Assembly (NCBI GenBank): GCA_002086835.1
Contig: MVIG01000013.1
Span: 99,326 to 163,325 of the forward strand
Direction of reading: 5' to 3'
Origin: Mycolicibacterium porcinum
GTDB lineage: Bacteria > Actinomycetota > Actinomycetes > Mycobacteriales > Mycobacteriaceae
Length of the DNA stretch: 64,000 nucleotides
Within the stretch, counting starts at the first letter, position 1. Each line of letters opens with the position of its first letter. A program made the position numbers and the translations under genes. Shown piece after piece: positions 21,795 through 30,540 of the stretch. The notes beneath the pieces are model-generated. The model was not told the origin of the DNA and did not search any database. It saw nothing but the letters and a program-made list of their open reading frames with translations.

Positions 21795-21821
21795 CTACCC
21801 GATGTGCAGAGGGTCGATTTG
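21795..21821 (-). repeat. Copy of the priA 3' end (8 codons plus stop)
   Basis: These 27 bp match 23216-23242, the last eight codons and stop of priA, at 25 positions in the same orientation. Both differences are silent third-position changes (Leu CTG/CTA, His CAC/CAT), so both copies encode QIDPLHIG and a stop. The pair brackets the SDR-MarR cassette, as direct repeats left by integration at a gene's 3' end would. No integrase is visible between them. Confidence 0.7.
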
Positions 21822-21838
21822 CTACGAAACTGGGAGGT

Positions 21839-22558
21839 CTACCGAGTGGTCCATTCGCCGCCGTTCACGGCGATGGTCTGCCCGGTGATTTGACGAGCCC
21901 CGGGCGATGCAAGAAACCGTACGGTGGCCGCAACATCGCTGGGCGCTCCCGCCCGATGTGTCATCGCGGCGTCGATCAGGGCGTTCTTACGGTCGTCAGT
22001 GAGCTTGTCCCGGAAGAATTCCGTATCGGCGATGTAACCCGGCGAGACGATGTTGGCAGTGATGCCCCGACCACCGATCTGTCGGGCGAGGTCGACATTC
22101 CAGGACGCGACGGCAGCCTTGGCGGCTCCGTACGACCCGGCTCCCTTGTCAGCGGCGATCGAACCAATCGTGATGATGGCTGACCCGCTGGGCATCGCGG
22201 GGAGCGCCGCCGTCGTCATCAGTACCGCTGTCAACAGGTTGCTGTCCACGTTCCGGCGCCAGGCCTCGGCGACGTCGGCCAACGTACACGGTTCATCCCG
22301 GTCGAAGTCGGTGTTGCCGCCGGCATTGTTGACCAATACGTCGACGGTGCCGACCTCTCGTGCGGCGCCGGCAGTCTGGTCTGGGTCGGTGCCGTCCATG
22401 GTGATGGCGCGGACCGAGCCCCTGATCTCGTCGACCGCCGTCTGGAGTACGTCCCGACGGCGGCCCGTGATGACAACATCGCACCCCTCCGCAGCGAATT
22501 GAGCGGCAATCTCGCGACCAATTCCCGTGCCGCCACCGGTGACCATGACAGTGCGCAT
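21839..22558 (-). CDS. Short-chain dehydrogenase/reductase
   Basis: A classical SDR of 239 residues, using NAD(P)H to oxidise or reduce an unidentified alcohol or ketone. The cofactor loop TGGGTGIG is at residues 7-14, followed by NNAG at 77-80, the catalytic Ser in ITIGSIA (about 133) and the YGAAK pair (Tyr143, Lys147). The Arg cluster TGRRR after strand 2 hints at NADP preference. It diverges from a MarR regulator across 55 bp containing a palindrome, so the MarR probably represses it. The pair sits between two copies of the priA 3' end. Confidence 0.92.
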   Translation of the reverse strand: MRTVMVTGGGTGIGREIAAQFAAEGCDVVITGRRRDVLQTAVDEIRGSVRAITMDGTDPDQTAGAAREVGTVDVLVNNAGGNTDFDRDEPCTLADVAEAWRRNVDSNLLTAVLMTTAALPAMPSGSAIITIGSIAADKGAGSYGAAKAAVASWNVDLARQIGGRGITANIVSPGYIADTEFFRDKLTDDRKNALIDAAMTHRAGAPSDVAATVRFLASPGARQITGQTIAVNGGEWTTR

Positions 22559-22578
22559 ACGCGTCTCCCCTGCTAATG

Positions 22579-22596
22579 TTGTTTAGGTCTAAACGA
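22579..22596. promoter_or_regulatory. Palindromic MarR-type operator
   Basis: GTTTAGGTCTAAAC (22581-22594) is a perfect 6+2+6 palindrome that extends to TTG...CGA with one mismatch. It lies midway between the divergent SDR and MarR start codons. Size and placement suit a dimeric MarR-family repressor controlling both genes. Confidence 0.65.
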
Positions 22597-22613
22597 GACT
22601 AGCAGGAGTGCCC

Positions 22614-23171
22614 ATGACGGCAACGCCAGAAGATCCCGTCGACGCGATCGCCGCGGCCTGGAAGCGTGAATTGCCCAATGTTCCAGTGCATTCGATCGGG
22701 ATCGTGACGCGGGTATGGCACATCGCGAAGCTTCTCGGCGACGACCGGGCGCGGCTGTTGCGCGATCATCACGCGGACATGGCCACGCTAGATCTGCTGT
22801 CCACGTTGCGGCGCCGCGGCAAGCCATATCGCATGACCACCCGTGAGCTGGCGACTGCCTCACTCATCACCGCTGGGGCAATCACGCAACGCGTGGATCG
22901 GGCAGAAGCACAAGGTCTGGTCAAACGAACCGGCCGCCGCGAATCACGCACGGTTGACGTCGAACTCACCGCACGTGGCCGAGCTACGGTAGACGACCTT
23001 GTGGGCGCCGTACTCGCACGCGAGTGTGAGCTGCTCGACGGCCTACCGAGGCGCCAGCAAGAACAGCTCGAGCGCACCCTCAGACTGCTGCTCGACCACC
23101 TGTCGACAGTTCTGGGCGCCGATCGGCAGCCCGGGCATGTCGGGCACTCCGGTACCGGTCATGGTCCGTAA
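22614..23171 (+). CDS. MarR-family transcription regulator
   Basis: A 185-residue winged-helix regulator. The DNA-binding part is around residues 60-120 (MATLDLLSTLRRRG, MTTRELATASLITAGAITQR, the recognition-helix region, then the wing GRRESRTVDVELTARGRA), followed by a dimerisation helix (RRQQEQLERTLRLLLDHL). I chose the ATG at 22614 because AGGAG lies 5 nt upstream; the GTG at 22608 overlaps that ribosome-binding site. It likely represses the divergent SDR and itself through the palindrome at 22581-22594. M. tuberculosis has a different MarR gene (Rv1404) at the same locus next to priA. Confidence 0.9.
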   Translation: MTATPEDPVDAIAAAWKRELPNVPVHSIGIVTRVWHIAKLLGDDRARLLRDHHADMATLDLLSTLRRRGKPYRMTTRELATASLITAGAITQRVDRAEAQGLVKRTGRRESRTVDVELTARGRATVDDLVGAVLARECELLDGLPRRQQEQLERTLRLLLDHLSTVLGADRQPGHVGHSGTGHGP

Positions 23172-23215
23172 CGGTCCAACCCGACGGTTGCGCTGTCCAT
23201 CGTCGCAGCAGCCGA

Positions 23216-23242
23216 CTACCCGATATGTAGAGGGTCGATTTG
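23216..23242 (-). repeat. Resident copy of the priA 3'-end repeat
   Basis: The last eight codons and stop of priA. A 25/27-identical copy in direct orientation lies 1.4 kb downstream of priA at 21795-21821; together they flank the SDR-MarR cassette. Confidence 0.7.
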
Positions 23243-25216
23243 GATGCGACACGGCTGCTGATCCTTGCGGGCGCTGAGCACCGCGGTGGCCCGGCGCAGC
23301 GCGGCCGCGAGCTCCAGGCCCCCGTCACGAGGCACCCGGACCAGCATCCGGCTCACCTCAGCGTCGGCGTCCAGGCCCAGCGGGCGGCGCGCACCGAACG
23401 GCAGTTCCACCGGCCCGAGAGTTTCCGCGACATCGGGCAGTTGCGCGGTGTCGAGCAGTGCCTCGACCGCCGTCGTCGTCCCGTCGATGGCCGCCATGTG
23501 CACCGCGGGTGGCAGTCCCACCTCGCCGCGGGCATCGAGCTCGGCGTCGGCATGCCCCACCGGATCCCACCGGATCAGGGCCTGCACGGTGGATATGGCC
23601 GATTCCGCCACCACTGCCACCACGCCGCCGTCGGTGCGCGGCCGGACCAGCGCCGCCGCGGCCATCCATCGGCGCAGCGTGTCCTCGGCAGCGCGCAGGT
23701 CCTGCCGACCCAGCAGCGCCCAGGCGTCGAGTAGTAGCGCGGCACCGTAACCGCCTGCCGCGATCGGCTCCGCGCCGGGCGTGCTGACCACAAGGGCCGG
23801 GCCCTCGCCCACGGCGTCGAGCACGGCGTCACCGCCGGAGGTGATCACCGAGGTGCCCGGAAACGCCCGGCCCAACTCTTCGGCGGTGCGGCGGGCGCCC
23901 ACCACGACCGCCCGCACCGCATCGGAACCGCAACGCGCACAACGCAATGCAGGTTCGGCCCGGCCGCACCACCGGCATTCGGCTGCAGCGCTGCCCCGGT
24001 CCGGCAGAGCCAGCGGGCCGGTGCAGTGCCGGCAGCGGGTCACCGTGCGGCAGCGCGCGCAGGCCAGTGCGGGCACATAGCCGCGCCGCGGAACCTGGAT
24101 GAGGACCGGGTGCTGGGACTGCAGCGCTGTCCGGGCCGCCTGCAGCGCCATGGACGGCAGCCGGGCGGTGTGGGCGGCGGGGTCACGTTCCTGGGCGTAT
24201 CCGCTGTCCTCCAGTGCGACCACCCGCGGCGCGGCGGCGCGGACCACGGGCCGGGCCGCCACCACGTCGTGCGCCCAGCGGGTCCGCACCAGCGCCTGCG
24301 CCTCGGCGGTCCGCGCGTAGCCACCGATGATCGCGGCACACCGCAACTGGTGGGCGCGCAGCATCGCGACGTCGCGGGCATGCGGATACGGCGCGCGCGG
24401 CTCGGCGAGGTTGTCGTCGCCGTCGTCCCACACCAGGACCAGGCCGAGGTTGGTCACCGGCGCGAACACCGCGCTGCGCGTGCCGATCACCACCTGGGCC
24501 TGCCCGCGCAGCGCCGCAAGCCACCGGCGGTAGCGGGCGGACGGGCCTAGCCCGGCCGACAGCGCGACCACCCGCGACTCGGGAACATGTTCGCTGGCCG
24601 CGGCGTACAGCGCATCCACGTCGCGCTGATCGGGCACCACCGCCACCACGCCCAGCCCCGCGTTCACCGCGACGGCGGCGGCCTCGGCCAGCCGGTGTGG
24701 CCAGTTCTCTCCGGGCAGCGCCTGCCACACCGCTCGAGCGGCACGGCCCTCGCCGATTGCGGTCAGGAATTGCTCGCCCCGGCCGTAGCGGGCCCAGGCA
24801 CTGGTGTCGACCGGGACAGCCGAGACCGGTTCCGGCTCGTCGGGGACCTGCTTCTCGACCCTGGCGTGGCGGGGCGGCACCGCCAGCCGCAGGACGTCCG
24901 CGCGGGTGCCTGCGTAGCGTGCCGCGACGGCGTCGACGAGCCGGCGGACCTCAGGGGTGAGCACCGGCTCGGGTGAGACGACGCGATCGAGCCAGCCGAG
25001 CTTGCCGGTGTGGTCGGTGTCGGATCGCCGCTCCAGCAGGTACGCGTCGACCAGCCTGCCGTTGAACCGCACCCGGACCCGGACACCCGGCTGGGCGTCG
25101 TCGGACTGCTCCTCCGACACGAGATAGTCGAACTCCCGGTCCAGGTGCGGAACGGTGAGAAGGGGAAGCACCCGCGCGATGGGCTCATGCTGGGCGGCGC
25201 GGCGGGTGATCGTCAC
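23216..25216 (-). CDS. priA: PriA-like primosomal protein N' (apparently helicase-inactive)
   Basis: PriA restarts stalled replication forks. The 666-residue product has the N-terminal 3'-DNA-binding domain ([19 protein letters not shown]) and the zinc cysteines of the helicase insertion ([30 protein letters not shown]). The GxGKT Walker A loop is missing: the equivalent place reads [15 protein letters not shown]. The DEEH-like Walker B box is also absent ([19 protein letters not shown]). This matches the known actinobacterial PriA, which keeps DNA binding but lacks canonical ATPase motifs. Its start overlaps the next minus-strand gene's stop by 4 nt. A copy of its last eight codons lies at 21795. 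Confidence 0.93.
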   Translation of the reverse strand: MTITRRAAQHEPIARVLPLLTVPHLDREFDYLVSEEQSDDAQPGVRVRVRFNGRLVDAYLLERRSDTDHTGKLGWLDRVVSPEPVLTPEVRRLVDAVAARYAGTRADVLRLAVPPRHARVEKQVPDEPEPVSAVPVDTSAWARYGRGEQFLTAIGEGRAARAVWQALPGENWPHRLAEAAAVAVNAGLGVVAVVPDQRDVDALYAAASEHVPESRVVALSAGLGPSARYRRWLAALRGQAQVVIGTRSAVFAPVTNLGLVLVWDDGDDNLAEPRAPYPHARDVAMLRAHQLRCAAIIGGYARTAEAQALVRTRWAHDVVAARPVVRAAAPRVVALEDSGYAQERDPAAHTARLPSMALQAARTALQSQHPVLIQVPRRGYVPALACARCRTVTRCRHCTGPLALPDRGSAAAECRWCGRAEPALRCARCGSDAVRAVVVGARRTAEELGRAFPGTSVITSGGDAVLDAVGEGPALVVSTPGAEPIAAGGYGAALLLDAWALLGRQDLRAAEDTLRRWMAAAALVRPRTDGGVVAVVAESAISTVQALIRWDPVGHADAELDARGEVGLPPAVHMAAIDGTTTAVEALLDTAQLPDVAETLGPVELPFGARRPLGLDADAEVSRMLVRVPRDGGLELAAALRRATAVLSARKDQQPCRIQIDPLHIG

Positions 25217-25905
25217 TGCACAGCTTTAGCAGACTGGTCTGACGCCCGGCCGAAGAACAGACCCGCCGTGATCAGCAGTAGCGATGCCGCGTAGGCCCAC
25301 CAGATCGGGACGGCGAGCAGCTGGTCGCCCCGCACGAACTGGCTGATGCCGATCATGGAGTCCGACACCGCGAAACACACGGCGCCCGCCGCGGTCCACG
25401 GCGTGGGCAGCCGGGCCAGCAGCGCCGTGCACACCATGGCTCCGAGCACCGCGATGTAGGCGACCACGGGTACAGCCATGCCCTGTTCGACCAGCCGGGG
25501 CCAGAACCAGGTGAGCAGCGCCAGGCAGGCCAGGACGGTGACCGCCACGGCGATCAGCCGGGGCGTCGAGCGCCGGGCCAGGGGCAGCAGCGCGCCGAGG
25601 AAGCACAGGTGCGCGACCAGGAACGCGGCGAGCCCCAGCACGAAGGACGGCTGCCACCACGGGATGGCGAGCAGGAAGTCGCCGAGGGCGGAGAACACCA
25701 GTGCGCCGACCAGCCAGCGGCGTTCCCGCACGTTCGGATGTGACCATGCGGCCGCCGCCAGCAGCAGGGCGGGCAGCGCTTTGACAGCCGGCTGGGTGGA
25801 GAACTGGCCCGTGAGATCGGAACCGGCGGGCAGCCTCAGCGCCGTCACGAGGAGAAACAGACCGTAAGCCGCGCCGATGGCCGCGGCGGCGCCCCACAGC
25901 CACAC
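25213..25905 (-). CDS. YhhN/TMEM86 (lysoplasmalogenase-like) membrane protein
   Basis: A polytopic protein of about 230 residues with eight or so hydrophobic helices and family motifs [31 protein letters not shown] and [11 protein letters not shown]. Animal TMEM86 members hydrolyse lysoplasmalogens; bacterial substrates are unknown. The start is uncertain: the GTG at 25905 ([15 protein letters not shown]) puts the first helix at the N-terminus and keeps clear of the divergent esterase starting at 25934, whereas the open frame continues to 26019 into the esterase. It corresponds in position to Rv1401 and is immediately upstream of priA with a 4-nt overlap. Confidence 0.8.
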   Translation of the reverse strand: MWLWGAAAAIGAAYGLFLLVTALRLPAGSDLTGQFSTQPAVKALPALLLAAAAWSHPNVRERRWLVGALVFSALGDFLLAIPWWQPSFVLGLAAFLVAHLCFLGALLPLARRSTPRLIAVAVTVLACLALLTWFWPRLVEQGMAVPVVAYIAVLGAMVCTALLARLPTPWTAAGAVCFAVSDSMIGISQFVRGDQLLAVPIWWAYAASLLLITAGLFFGRASDQSAKAVQ

Positions 25906-25933
25906 CGTCCGGCGGTGTGCGTACGGTGGCGGA

Positions 25934-26878
25934 ATGTCCGTTGCTGATGAGAAACCGGCTGTCGATGCCATTCTGCAGAAGGTACTGGAGGCAGTGCCGT
26001 TCCAACTATCCACCGACATAGGTGTCGAGGAGGCCCGCCGCCAGTTCAGTGAGATCCCGAGGTTGCCGGTCCATCCCGAGGTTCAGGCCGAGGACCGCGT
26101 GATCCCGGGGCCGGCCGGTCCGGTCCCGGTGCGGGTGTACCGGCCGCCGACGGCCGAAGGCACGACGCTGCCTGTCGTGGTGTTCATCCACGGTGGCGGC
26201 TGGGCGCTGGGTGACCTGGACAGCTACGACGGCACCGCCCGCCAGCACGCCGTCGGCGCGAACGCTGTCGTGGTGTCGGTGGACTACCGGCTGGCTCCTG
26301 AGCATCCGTACCCCGCCGCGGTCGACGACGTGTGTGCGGTGACGCAGTGGGTGGCCGCCAACGCCGCAGAACTCGGTGCCGACGCGAACCGCATCGCCGT
26401 CGCCGGCGATTCCGCGGGCGGCAACCTCAGTGCGGTGGTGGCCCAGCTGGCGCGCGACGCCGGCATCCCGTTGCGTTTGCAGCTGCTCTGGTATCCGGCG
26501 ACCACGTGGGACACCAGCCTGCCGTCGTTCACCGAGAACGCCAAGGCACCGATCTTGGGACTCGACGCCGTCACAGGGTTCTCCCGCTGGTACGCCGGTC
26601 ACGTCGATCTGTCCGACCCGCCGGCCACGCTGGTGCCGGCCCGCGCGGCAGACCTGTCGGGTCTGGCACCCGCGTACATCGCCGTGGCCGGGCACGACCC
26701 GCTGCGCGACGACGGCATCCGCTACGCCGAATTGCTGGCTGCCGCAGGCGTTCCGGTGCAGCTGGACAATGCGGAGACGCTGGTGCACGGCTACCTCGGC
26801 TATGTCGGCGTGGTTCCGGCCTCCACCGAATCGTTCGAGCGGGCCATGGCCGTGCTGCGCGAGGCGCTACACGGCTGA
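25934..26878 (+). CDS. Alpha/beta hydrolase, hormone-sensitive lipase family (LipH/LipI-like)
   Basis: A 314-residue carboxylesterase. The oxyanion-hole motif HGGG is at residues 86-89, the nucleophile elbow GDSAGG puts the catalytic Ser at about 160, and the acid and base are probably Asp in [11 protein letters not shown] and His in TLVHGYLGY. No signal peptide is seen, so it is likely cytoplasmic. Members of this family hydrolyse short-chain acyl esters. It occupies the place of lipH/lipI next to priA in M. tuberculosis. The ATG at 25934 ([13 protein letters not shown]) was chosen over upstream in-frame codons that would overlap the divergent membrane protein gene. It ends 3 nt before the convergent cytochrome gene. 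Confidence 0.92.
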   Translation: MSVADEKPAVDAILQKVLEAVPFQLSTDIGVEEARRQFSEIPRLPVHPEVQAEDRVIPGPAGPVPVRVYRPPTAEGTTLPVVVFIHGGGWALGDLDSYDGTARQHAVGANAVVVSVDYRLAPEHPYPAAVDDVCAVTQWVAANAAELGADANRIAVAGDSAGGNLSAVVAQLARDAGIPLRLQLLWYPATTWDTSLPSFTENAKAPILGLDAVTGFSRWYAGHVDLSDPPATLVPARAADLSGLAPAYIAVAGHDPLRDDGIRYAELLAAAGVPVQLDNAETLVHGYLGYVGVVPASTESFERAMAVLREALHG

Positions 26879-26881
26879 GGC

Positions 26882-27448
26882 CTAACCCTTGGGTTCGTTC
26901 CTACTGGGTGACAGCGACATGCGACGGATGATCCCGTCGCGCAGCGCCACAGTGTGGAACAGCACCGCGCAGATGTGTGCGGTGAACGTCGCGAACAGCA
27001 GATAGGCCGCCACAGTGTGGGCCGTGCGCAGCGTGGCGTAGAGGGTGATGTTGTGCGGGGCGATCGCCGGCAAGTGGATCGCCCCCACCATCACCACCGG
27101 GGACTGCGCGGCCGACAGCATGGCCCACCCGATCAGCGGCTGCACCAAAAGCAGTGCGTACAAAAGGTATTCGGAGTAGCTGGCAACGCGCCGTTCCAGC
27201 GGGCCCATGGTGGCAAGGAACGGCGGCAGCCGGTGGGTCAGCCGGTTGACGAGCCGCACGATCGCGAACACCAGGATCGCTATGCCCAGCGGCCGGTGGA
27301 TCGCCAGCAGCAGCGGGTAGTAGCTGAGCGCGGCGATCATCGTCACGCCGATGAAGAACTGCGCGATCACCATCACCGCCATCGACCAGTGCAGCAGCCT
27401 GGCCGGCAGGTTGAAGCGGGTGATCGCCGGCTTCGTCTCGACGGTCAT
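26882..27448 (-). CDS. Cytochrome b561 (CybB/YodB type)
   Basis: A 188-residue, four-helix membrane cytochrome expected to bind two b-type hemes and move electrons between quinol and a periplasmic partner. Candidate heme ligands are His in ARLLHWSM (helix 1), LLAIHRPLG (helix 2), TAHTVAAYLL and FTAHICAVLFH. The ATG at 27448 overlaps the stop of the catalase-like gene (ATGA), so the two are co-translated. A longer open frame to 27856 is an Arg-rich shadow of that gene. SrpA-like catalase and cytochrome b561 form a recurrent bacterial pair. Confidence 0.92.
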   Translation of the reverse strand: MTVETKPAITRFNLPARLLHWSMAVMVIAQFFIGVTMIAALSYYPLLLAIHRPLGIAILVFAIVRLVNRLTHRLPPFLATMGPLERRVASYSEYLLYALLLVQPLIGWAMLSAAQSPVVMVGAIHLPAIAPHNITLYATLRTAHTVAAYLLFATFTAHICAVLFHTVALRDGIIRRMSLSPSRNEPKG

Positions 27449-28524
27449 TGCTCTCCCCCGGGTACGACGACTGCGCTGGGCGACTTGGGTTCTCGGGCCC
27501 GCCGGTTGAACGAGCGGGCATAGACGGCAGACCGCGCGTGCAGCACCGGATCGTCGGAGGCGGCCAGACCGTCGGGCAGCACCAACGGATCGAAGTTGAT
27601 GTCGCGGGCGTTTCCGGGCGCCTCGGTGTGGACGGCGTCGATGGTGATGGTGCCCGCATCGATGGTGGCGCGGTTCTGCGGCCACGGCAGCGTCGGGTCG
27701 TTGGTGGGGTCGCCGGGTTCGGCCAGGGTGAGGATCAGCTTCCAGCTGATCGGGCCACGCCCCACCGTGTCGATCAATGCGTCGAAGAGGCCGTTCCTGT
27801 CGTCGGCCTGGGCCGGCTCGGCGGGCTGGTCTTCGTGCGCGGGCACGGCCGCCCACCGGATGAACGTCGACCGGCCCTGGTCATTGGTGGCCAGGAAGGC
27901 ATGCAGCCCGCGGTAGGTGCTGTCGGCGAATCCGGCACTCGGCGGGTTCTGTTTGATGATCGTCATCGCCGCGGCGGTTTCCGGATGGGCGGCCAGGAAA
28001 TCCGCCATCGCCTGCGGGTCGGGTTTGCCGGTCTGCGGTTGCGGCCGGGACGCGAGCATCCGGTCGTAGAAGCCCTGGGGTGTGTTGTCGGTGAACACCG
28101 GGACGTTGACCATCGCCACGCGCCATTGCTCGCCGTCGGGCAGCCGGAACATCAGACCCAGTCCCCGGACGGTGTCGGGCTTGTCAGGTTGATCGGGTAG
28201 CCCGCCCGACAGCGAGAACCTGCCGACGACGGGCACTGTGCCGGGTCCGAACACCGCGGCCCGGCTCACCCGGGTGCCCGCGCCGGTGCTGGTGAATGTT
28301 CCCGTCGCGGCCAGACCTTTGGCGTGGTTACGCCGGAATCCGTCGTGCCTGCCGGCGATCTGCTCGAACCGGTCGGCGAAATCGGCAGGCGTCAGCGCGT
28401 CGGGCCGCAACCAACCCGCCGCCTCGGCGAGCCCGCCGACGCCGACCGCGGCGACCCCGCCGACCGCGGCCAGACCGAGCAGCGCTCGTCTACGGTTGAG
28501 CGCCGGAACGTCGTCGGATTCCAT
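27445..28524 (-). CDS. SrpA-like catalase-related peroxidase with Tat signal
   Basis: A 359-residue monofunctional heme protein of the catalase superfamily, smaller than true catalases (about 480 or more). The N-terminus has a twin-arginine signal (NRRRALLGLAAVGGVAAVG), indicating folded export. The distal-His region is RNHAKGLAATGTFTSTGAG, and the proximal heme-Tyr region is HARSAVYARSFNRR near the C-terminus. Relatives use peroxide or organic peroxides rather than dismutating them. The following cytochrome b561 could supply electrons from the quinone pool. Start ATG at 28524. Confidence 0.92.
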   Translation of the reverse strand: MESDDVPALNRRRALLGLAAVGGVAAVGVGGLAEAAGWLRPDALTPADFADRFEQIAGRHDGFRRNHAKGLAATGTFTSTGAGTRVSRAAVFGPGTVPVVGRFSLSGGLPDQPDKPDTVRGLGLMFRLPDGEQWRVAMVNVPVFTDNTPQGFYDRMLASRPQPQTGKPDPQAMADFLAAHPETAAAMTIIKQNPPSAGFADSTYRGLHAFLATNDQGRSTFIRWAAVPAHEDQPAEPAQADDRNGLFDALIDTVGRGPISWKLILTLAEPGDPTNDPTLPWPQNRATIDAGTITIDAVHTEAPGNARDINFDPLVLPDGLAASDDPVLHARSAVYARSFNRRAREPKSPSAVVVPGGEQ

Positions 28525-28732
28525 CGTGATCGCACCTCATCTCGCCGTTGCAGTCCTTCCAGTGTGAAACGGTAGGCCGTCGCGGGCAGTTCAATGGGAC
28601 GACTCTGGTTTCCGCGTCGGGGTGTTTCCGCGTCGCAGCGACGCTGCAGAAGTCGTCCAAACTGGCATGCGCCTTCGAATCCGCTGTGTCCCAACCCATA
28701 ACACGCCGTACTTCGCGGTAGCATCCAAGTCC

Positions 28733-29389
28733 ATGTCAATGGATCCAGCGCCCGGCTGGGATGCGATCGACTCTGCACTGGCACGGCTTTACCCCGGGCT
28801 CAGCGACGTCGCACCGCATTTCGGACGCACCGATGCGCGGCTCCCTGGCCAAGGAATCTGGGGGATCACCGCCATCCCGAACGCCGAGGCCCCTCAACCG
28901 CACTGGCACCTGGTGACCTACGGATTCTCCAACGTGTTCGAGTCCGACCCACGCCCAGATGACGATGACATCTGGGCGGACTTCGAATGGACCTTTCGGG
29001 TGGCGGCCGACATCGACCTCACCGAACCACTGCCGACACAGGTTCCCACCTGGTCAGTGTTGCTGCTGCAACGGCTCGGAGACCTGGTTTTCAGCGGCAG
29101 CGCCGACTTGGACATCGGTCACCGCATCCAGGTCGGCGGCCCCATCACGCTGGGCACACCCCAAACCGACCTGACGGCGATCATGTTCGGTGAAGACCCT
29201 CAGCTCCCCCAGATCGACACCGGATTCGGCCGCCTGCGCTTTGTTCAGCTTGTCGGGGTTACTGCCGAGACCATCGCAGCCGCACAATCACTGGACAACG
29301 GTGTGGCAGGCACCCTCCAGATACTCGAAAGCATGGCGAAGACCAATCCGCTGCTCGTCACCGACATCAACCACTGCATCGCAAAGTGA
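28733..29389 (+). CDS. Suppressor-of-fused (SUFU) domain protein
   Basis: A 218-residue acidic protein with the bacterial SUFU fold pattern: HWHLVTYGFSNVFES, WADFEWTFRVA, and VPTWSVLLLQRLGDLVF followed by DIGHRIQVGGPI. Bacterial SUFU proteins are frequent immunity-type or partner proteins near polymorphic toxins, but no toxin is visible here and this copy stands alone between a peroxidase and an AraC gene. The start is either the ATG at 28733 or the one at 28739. The 28525-28732 gap before it shows nothing I can support beyond a likely promoter. Function unknown. Confidence 0.8.
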   Translation: MSMDPAPGWDAIDSALARLYPGLSDVAPHFGRTDARLPGQGIWGITAIPNAEAPQPHWHLVTYGFSNVFESDPRPDDDDIWADFEWTFRVAADIDLTEPLPTQVPTWSVLLLQRLGDLVFSGSADLDIGHRIQVGGPITLGTPQTDLTAIMFGEDPQLPQIDTGFGRLRFVQLVGVTAETIAAAQSLDNGVAGTLQILESMAKTNPLLVTDINHCIAK

Positions 29390-29401
29390 GCCCGCATCCC
29401 A

Positions 29402-30454
29402 TCAGCGTGATTGCGAGAACGCACTGGGCGGCACGCCGTGCCAGCGTTTGAACGCATGACAGAACGTCGAGGTCTCGGTATAGCCCAGCCGGCGCGATAC
29501 CTCGTCGACGGTCAACCCCACATTGCACAGCAGGTCGCGCGCGAGCGCGGACCGTGCCTCGTTCACCAGCGCACGGAATGAGGTGTCCTCGTCGGCGAGC
29601 CGGCGCCGCAATGTGCGCGGGTGCATATCGAGTTCGGCCGCCACCTCGGGCAGGGACGGAAACCCTCCGGTATCGCGAAACAGCTTGCTGCGCACCACAG
29701 CGGTGATCCCGCGCCGCTGTTCGTAGCGCTGCATCAGCACGTCACACTGGGCGATGCACAGATCGAGGGTGTACGGGTCCGCTTGCGGCAACGGCTCGTC
29801 GAGCATGGCGCGGGGAAAGTGCAATCGGGAGTGAGCGCGGCCGAACGCCATGTTCGGTAGCGGCATCAGGGTCAGTAGCGGCTGCAGCACCTCTTCGCCG
29901 ATGGATACCTCCGCGAGCATCCGGTCGGCATATTGCGCCACCACCGGGTAGGCGAAACTACTTGTGGTGGCCGCAATCCCGGCAATATCCCGTTCGATGA
30001 AGAAGCGCTGGACATCGCCGGGCAGATGGGCGGCGTTGAGTTCCAGCACACAGTCCTCGGCGCCCTCGAACAACTGCAGATCGATCTGCAGAGTGGTCAA
30101 CGCGAAATAGCGCATCCCGATGCTGAACAATTCGCGGAGCGTGGCACACGACATGACCGCGAACCCGAACAGCCCCATATGCGTCAGGGCCGACCGGCCT
30201 CCGACGTCGACGCCCAGTCCGGGTGCATCGGGAAGCTGGGCCTGCAGGTTGCGCACCGCCAGGATCTCGTCATGGGCACGGATCACGCCATCGGGATCAT
30301 CGAGGTCCACCGGTGCCACACCGGTTCCGGCCAGGACCTGCGCCGCCGTCACCCCCCGCTCCACGGCCACCTCGCACAACACCCTGGTGGCATGGATCGG
30401 ATGGCACACATCGGCCGACCATGCTGATCGCGAGATCGATCCTGACCTGGCCAT
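29402..30454 (-). CDS. AraC-family regulator (Rv1395-like)
   Basis: A regulator of about 350 residues with an N-terminal arabinose-binding-like domain of the OruR/VirS group and a C-terminal AraC helix-turn-helix pair ([20 protein letters not shown] and [21 protein letters not shown]). In M. tuberculosis the orthologous position is Rv1395, which controls the divergent cyp132; the same divergent layout is kept here. I chose the ATG at 30454 ([15 protein letters not shown]) because an upstream in-frame start at 30529 would place the direct-repeat operator (30470-30505) inside the gene and leave only 11 bp before the P450. Confidence 0.88.
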   Translation of the reverse strand: MARSGSISRSAWSADVCHPIHATRVLCEVAVERGVTAAQVLAGTGVAPVDLDDPDGVIRAHDEILAVRNLQAQLPDAPGLGVDVGGRSALTHMGLFGFAVMSCATLRELFSIGMRYFALTTLQIDLQLFEGAEDCVLELNAAHLPGDVQRFFIERDIAGIAATTSSFAYPVVAQYADRMLAEVSIGEEVLQPLLTLMPLPNMAFGRAHSRLHFPRAMLDEPLPQADPYTLDLCIAQCDVLMQRYEQRRGITAVVRSKLFRDTGGFPSLPEVAAELDMHPRTLRRRLADEDTSFRALVNEARSALARDLLCNVGLTVDEVSRRLGYTETSTFCHAFKRWHGVPPSAFSQSR

Positions 30455-30469
30455 TGGCTCACCGCCCGC

Positions 30470-30505
30470 TGTCCCAAAATCCCAACTCTGTGTCCGATAG
30501 TCCCA
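30470..30505. promoter_or_regulatory. Direct-repeat AraC-type operator
   Basis: TGTCCCAAAATCCCA (30470-30484) and TGTCCGATAGTCCCA (30491-30505) match at 12 of 15 positions and are offset by 21 bp, two helical turns. Two head-to-tail half-sites on one DNA face are the usual AraC-family target. The repeats sit between the divergent AraC and P450 genes. Confidence 0.6.
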
Positions 30506-30540
30506 TTCCTCGGCGGTCCTGTCACTCATACGCTGGGTTC

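Noticed and set aside
29402-30529. Longer AraC protein starting at 30529
   Set aside because: It would swallow the direct-repeat operator and leave 11 bp before the divergent P450; the extra 25 residues are not regulator-like.
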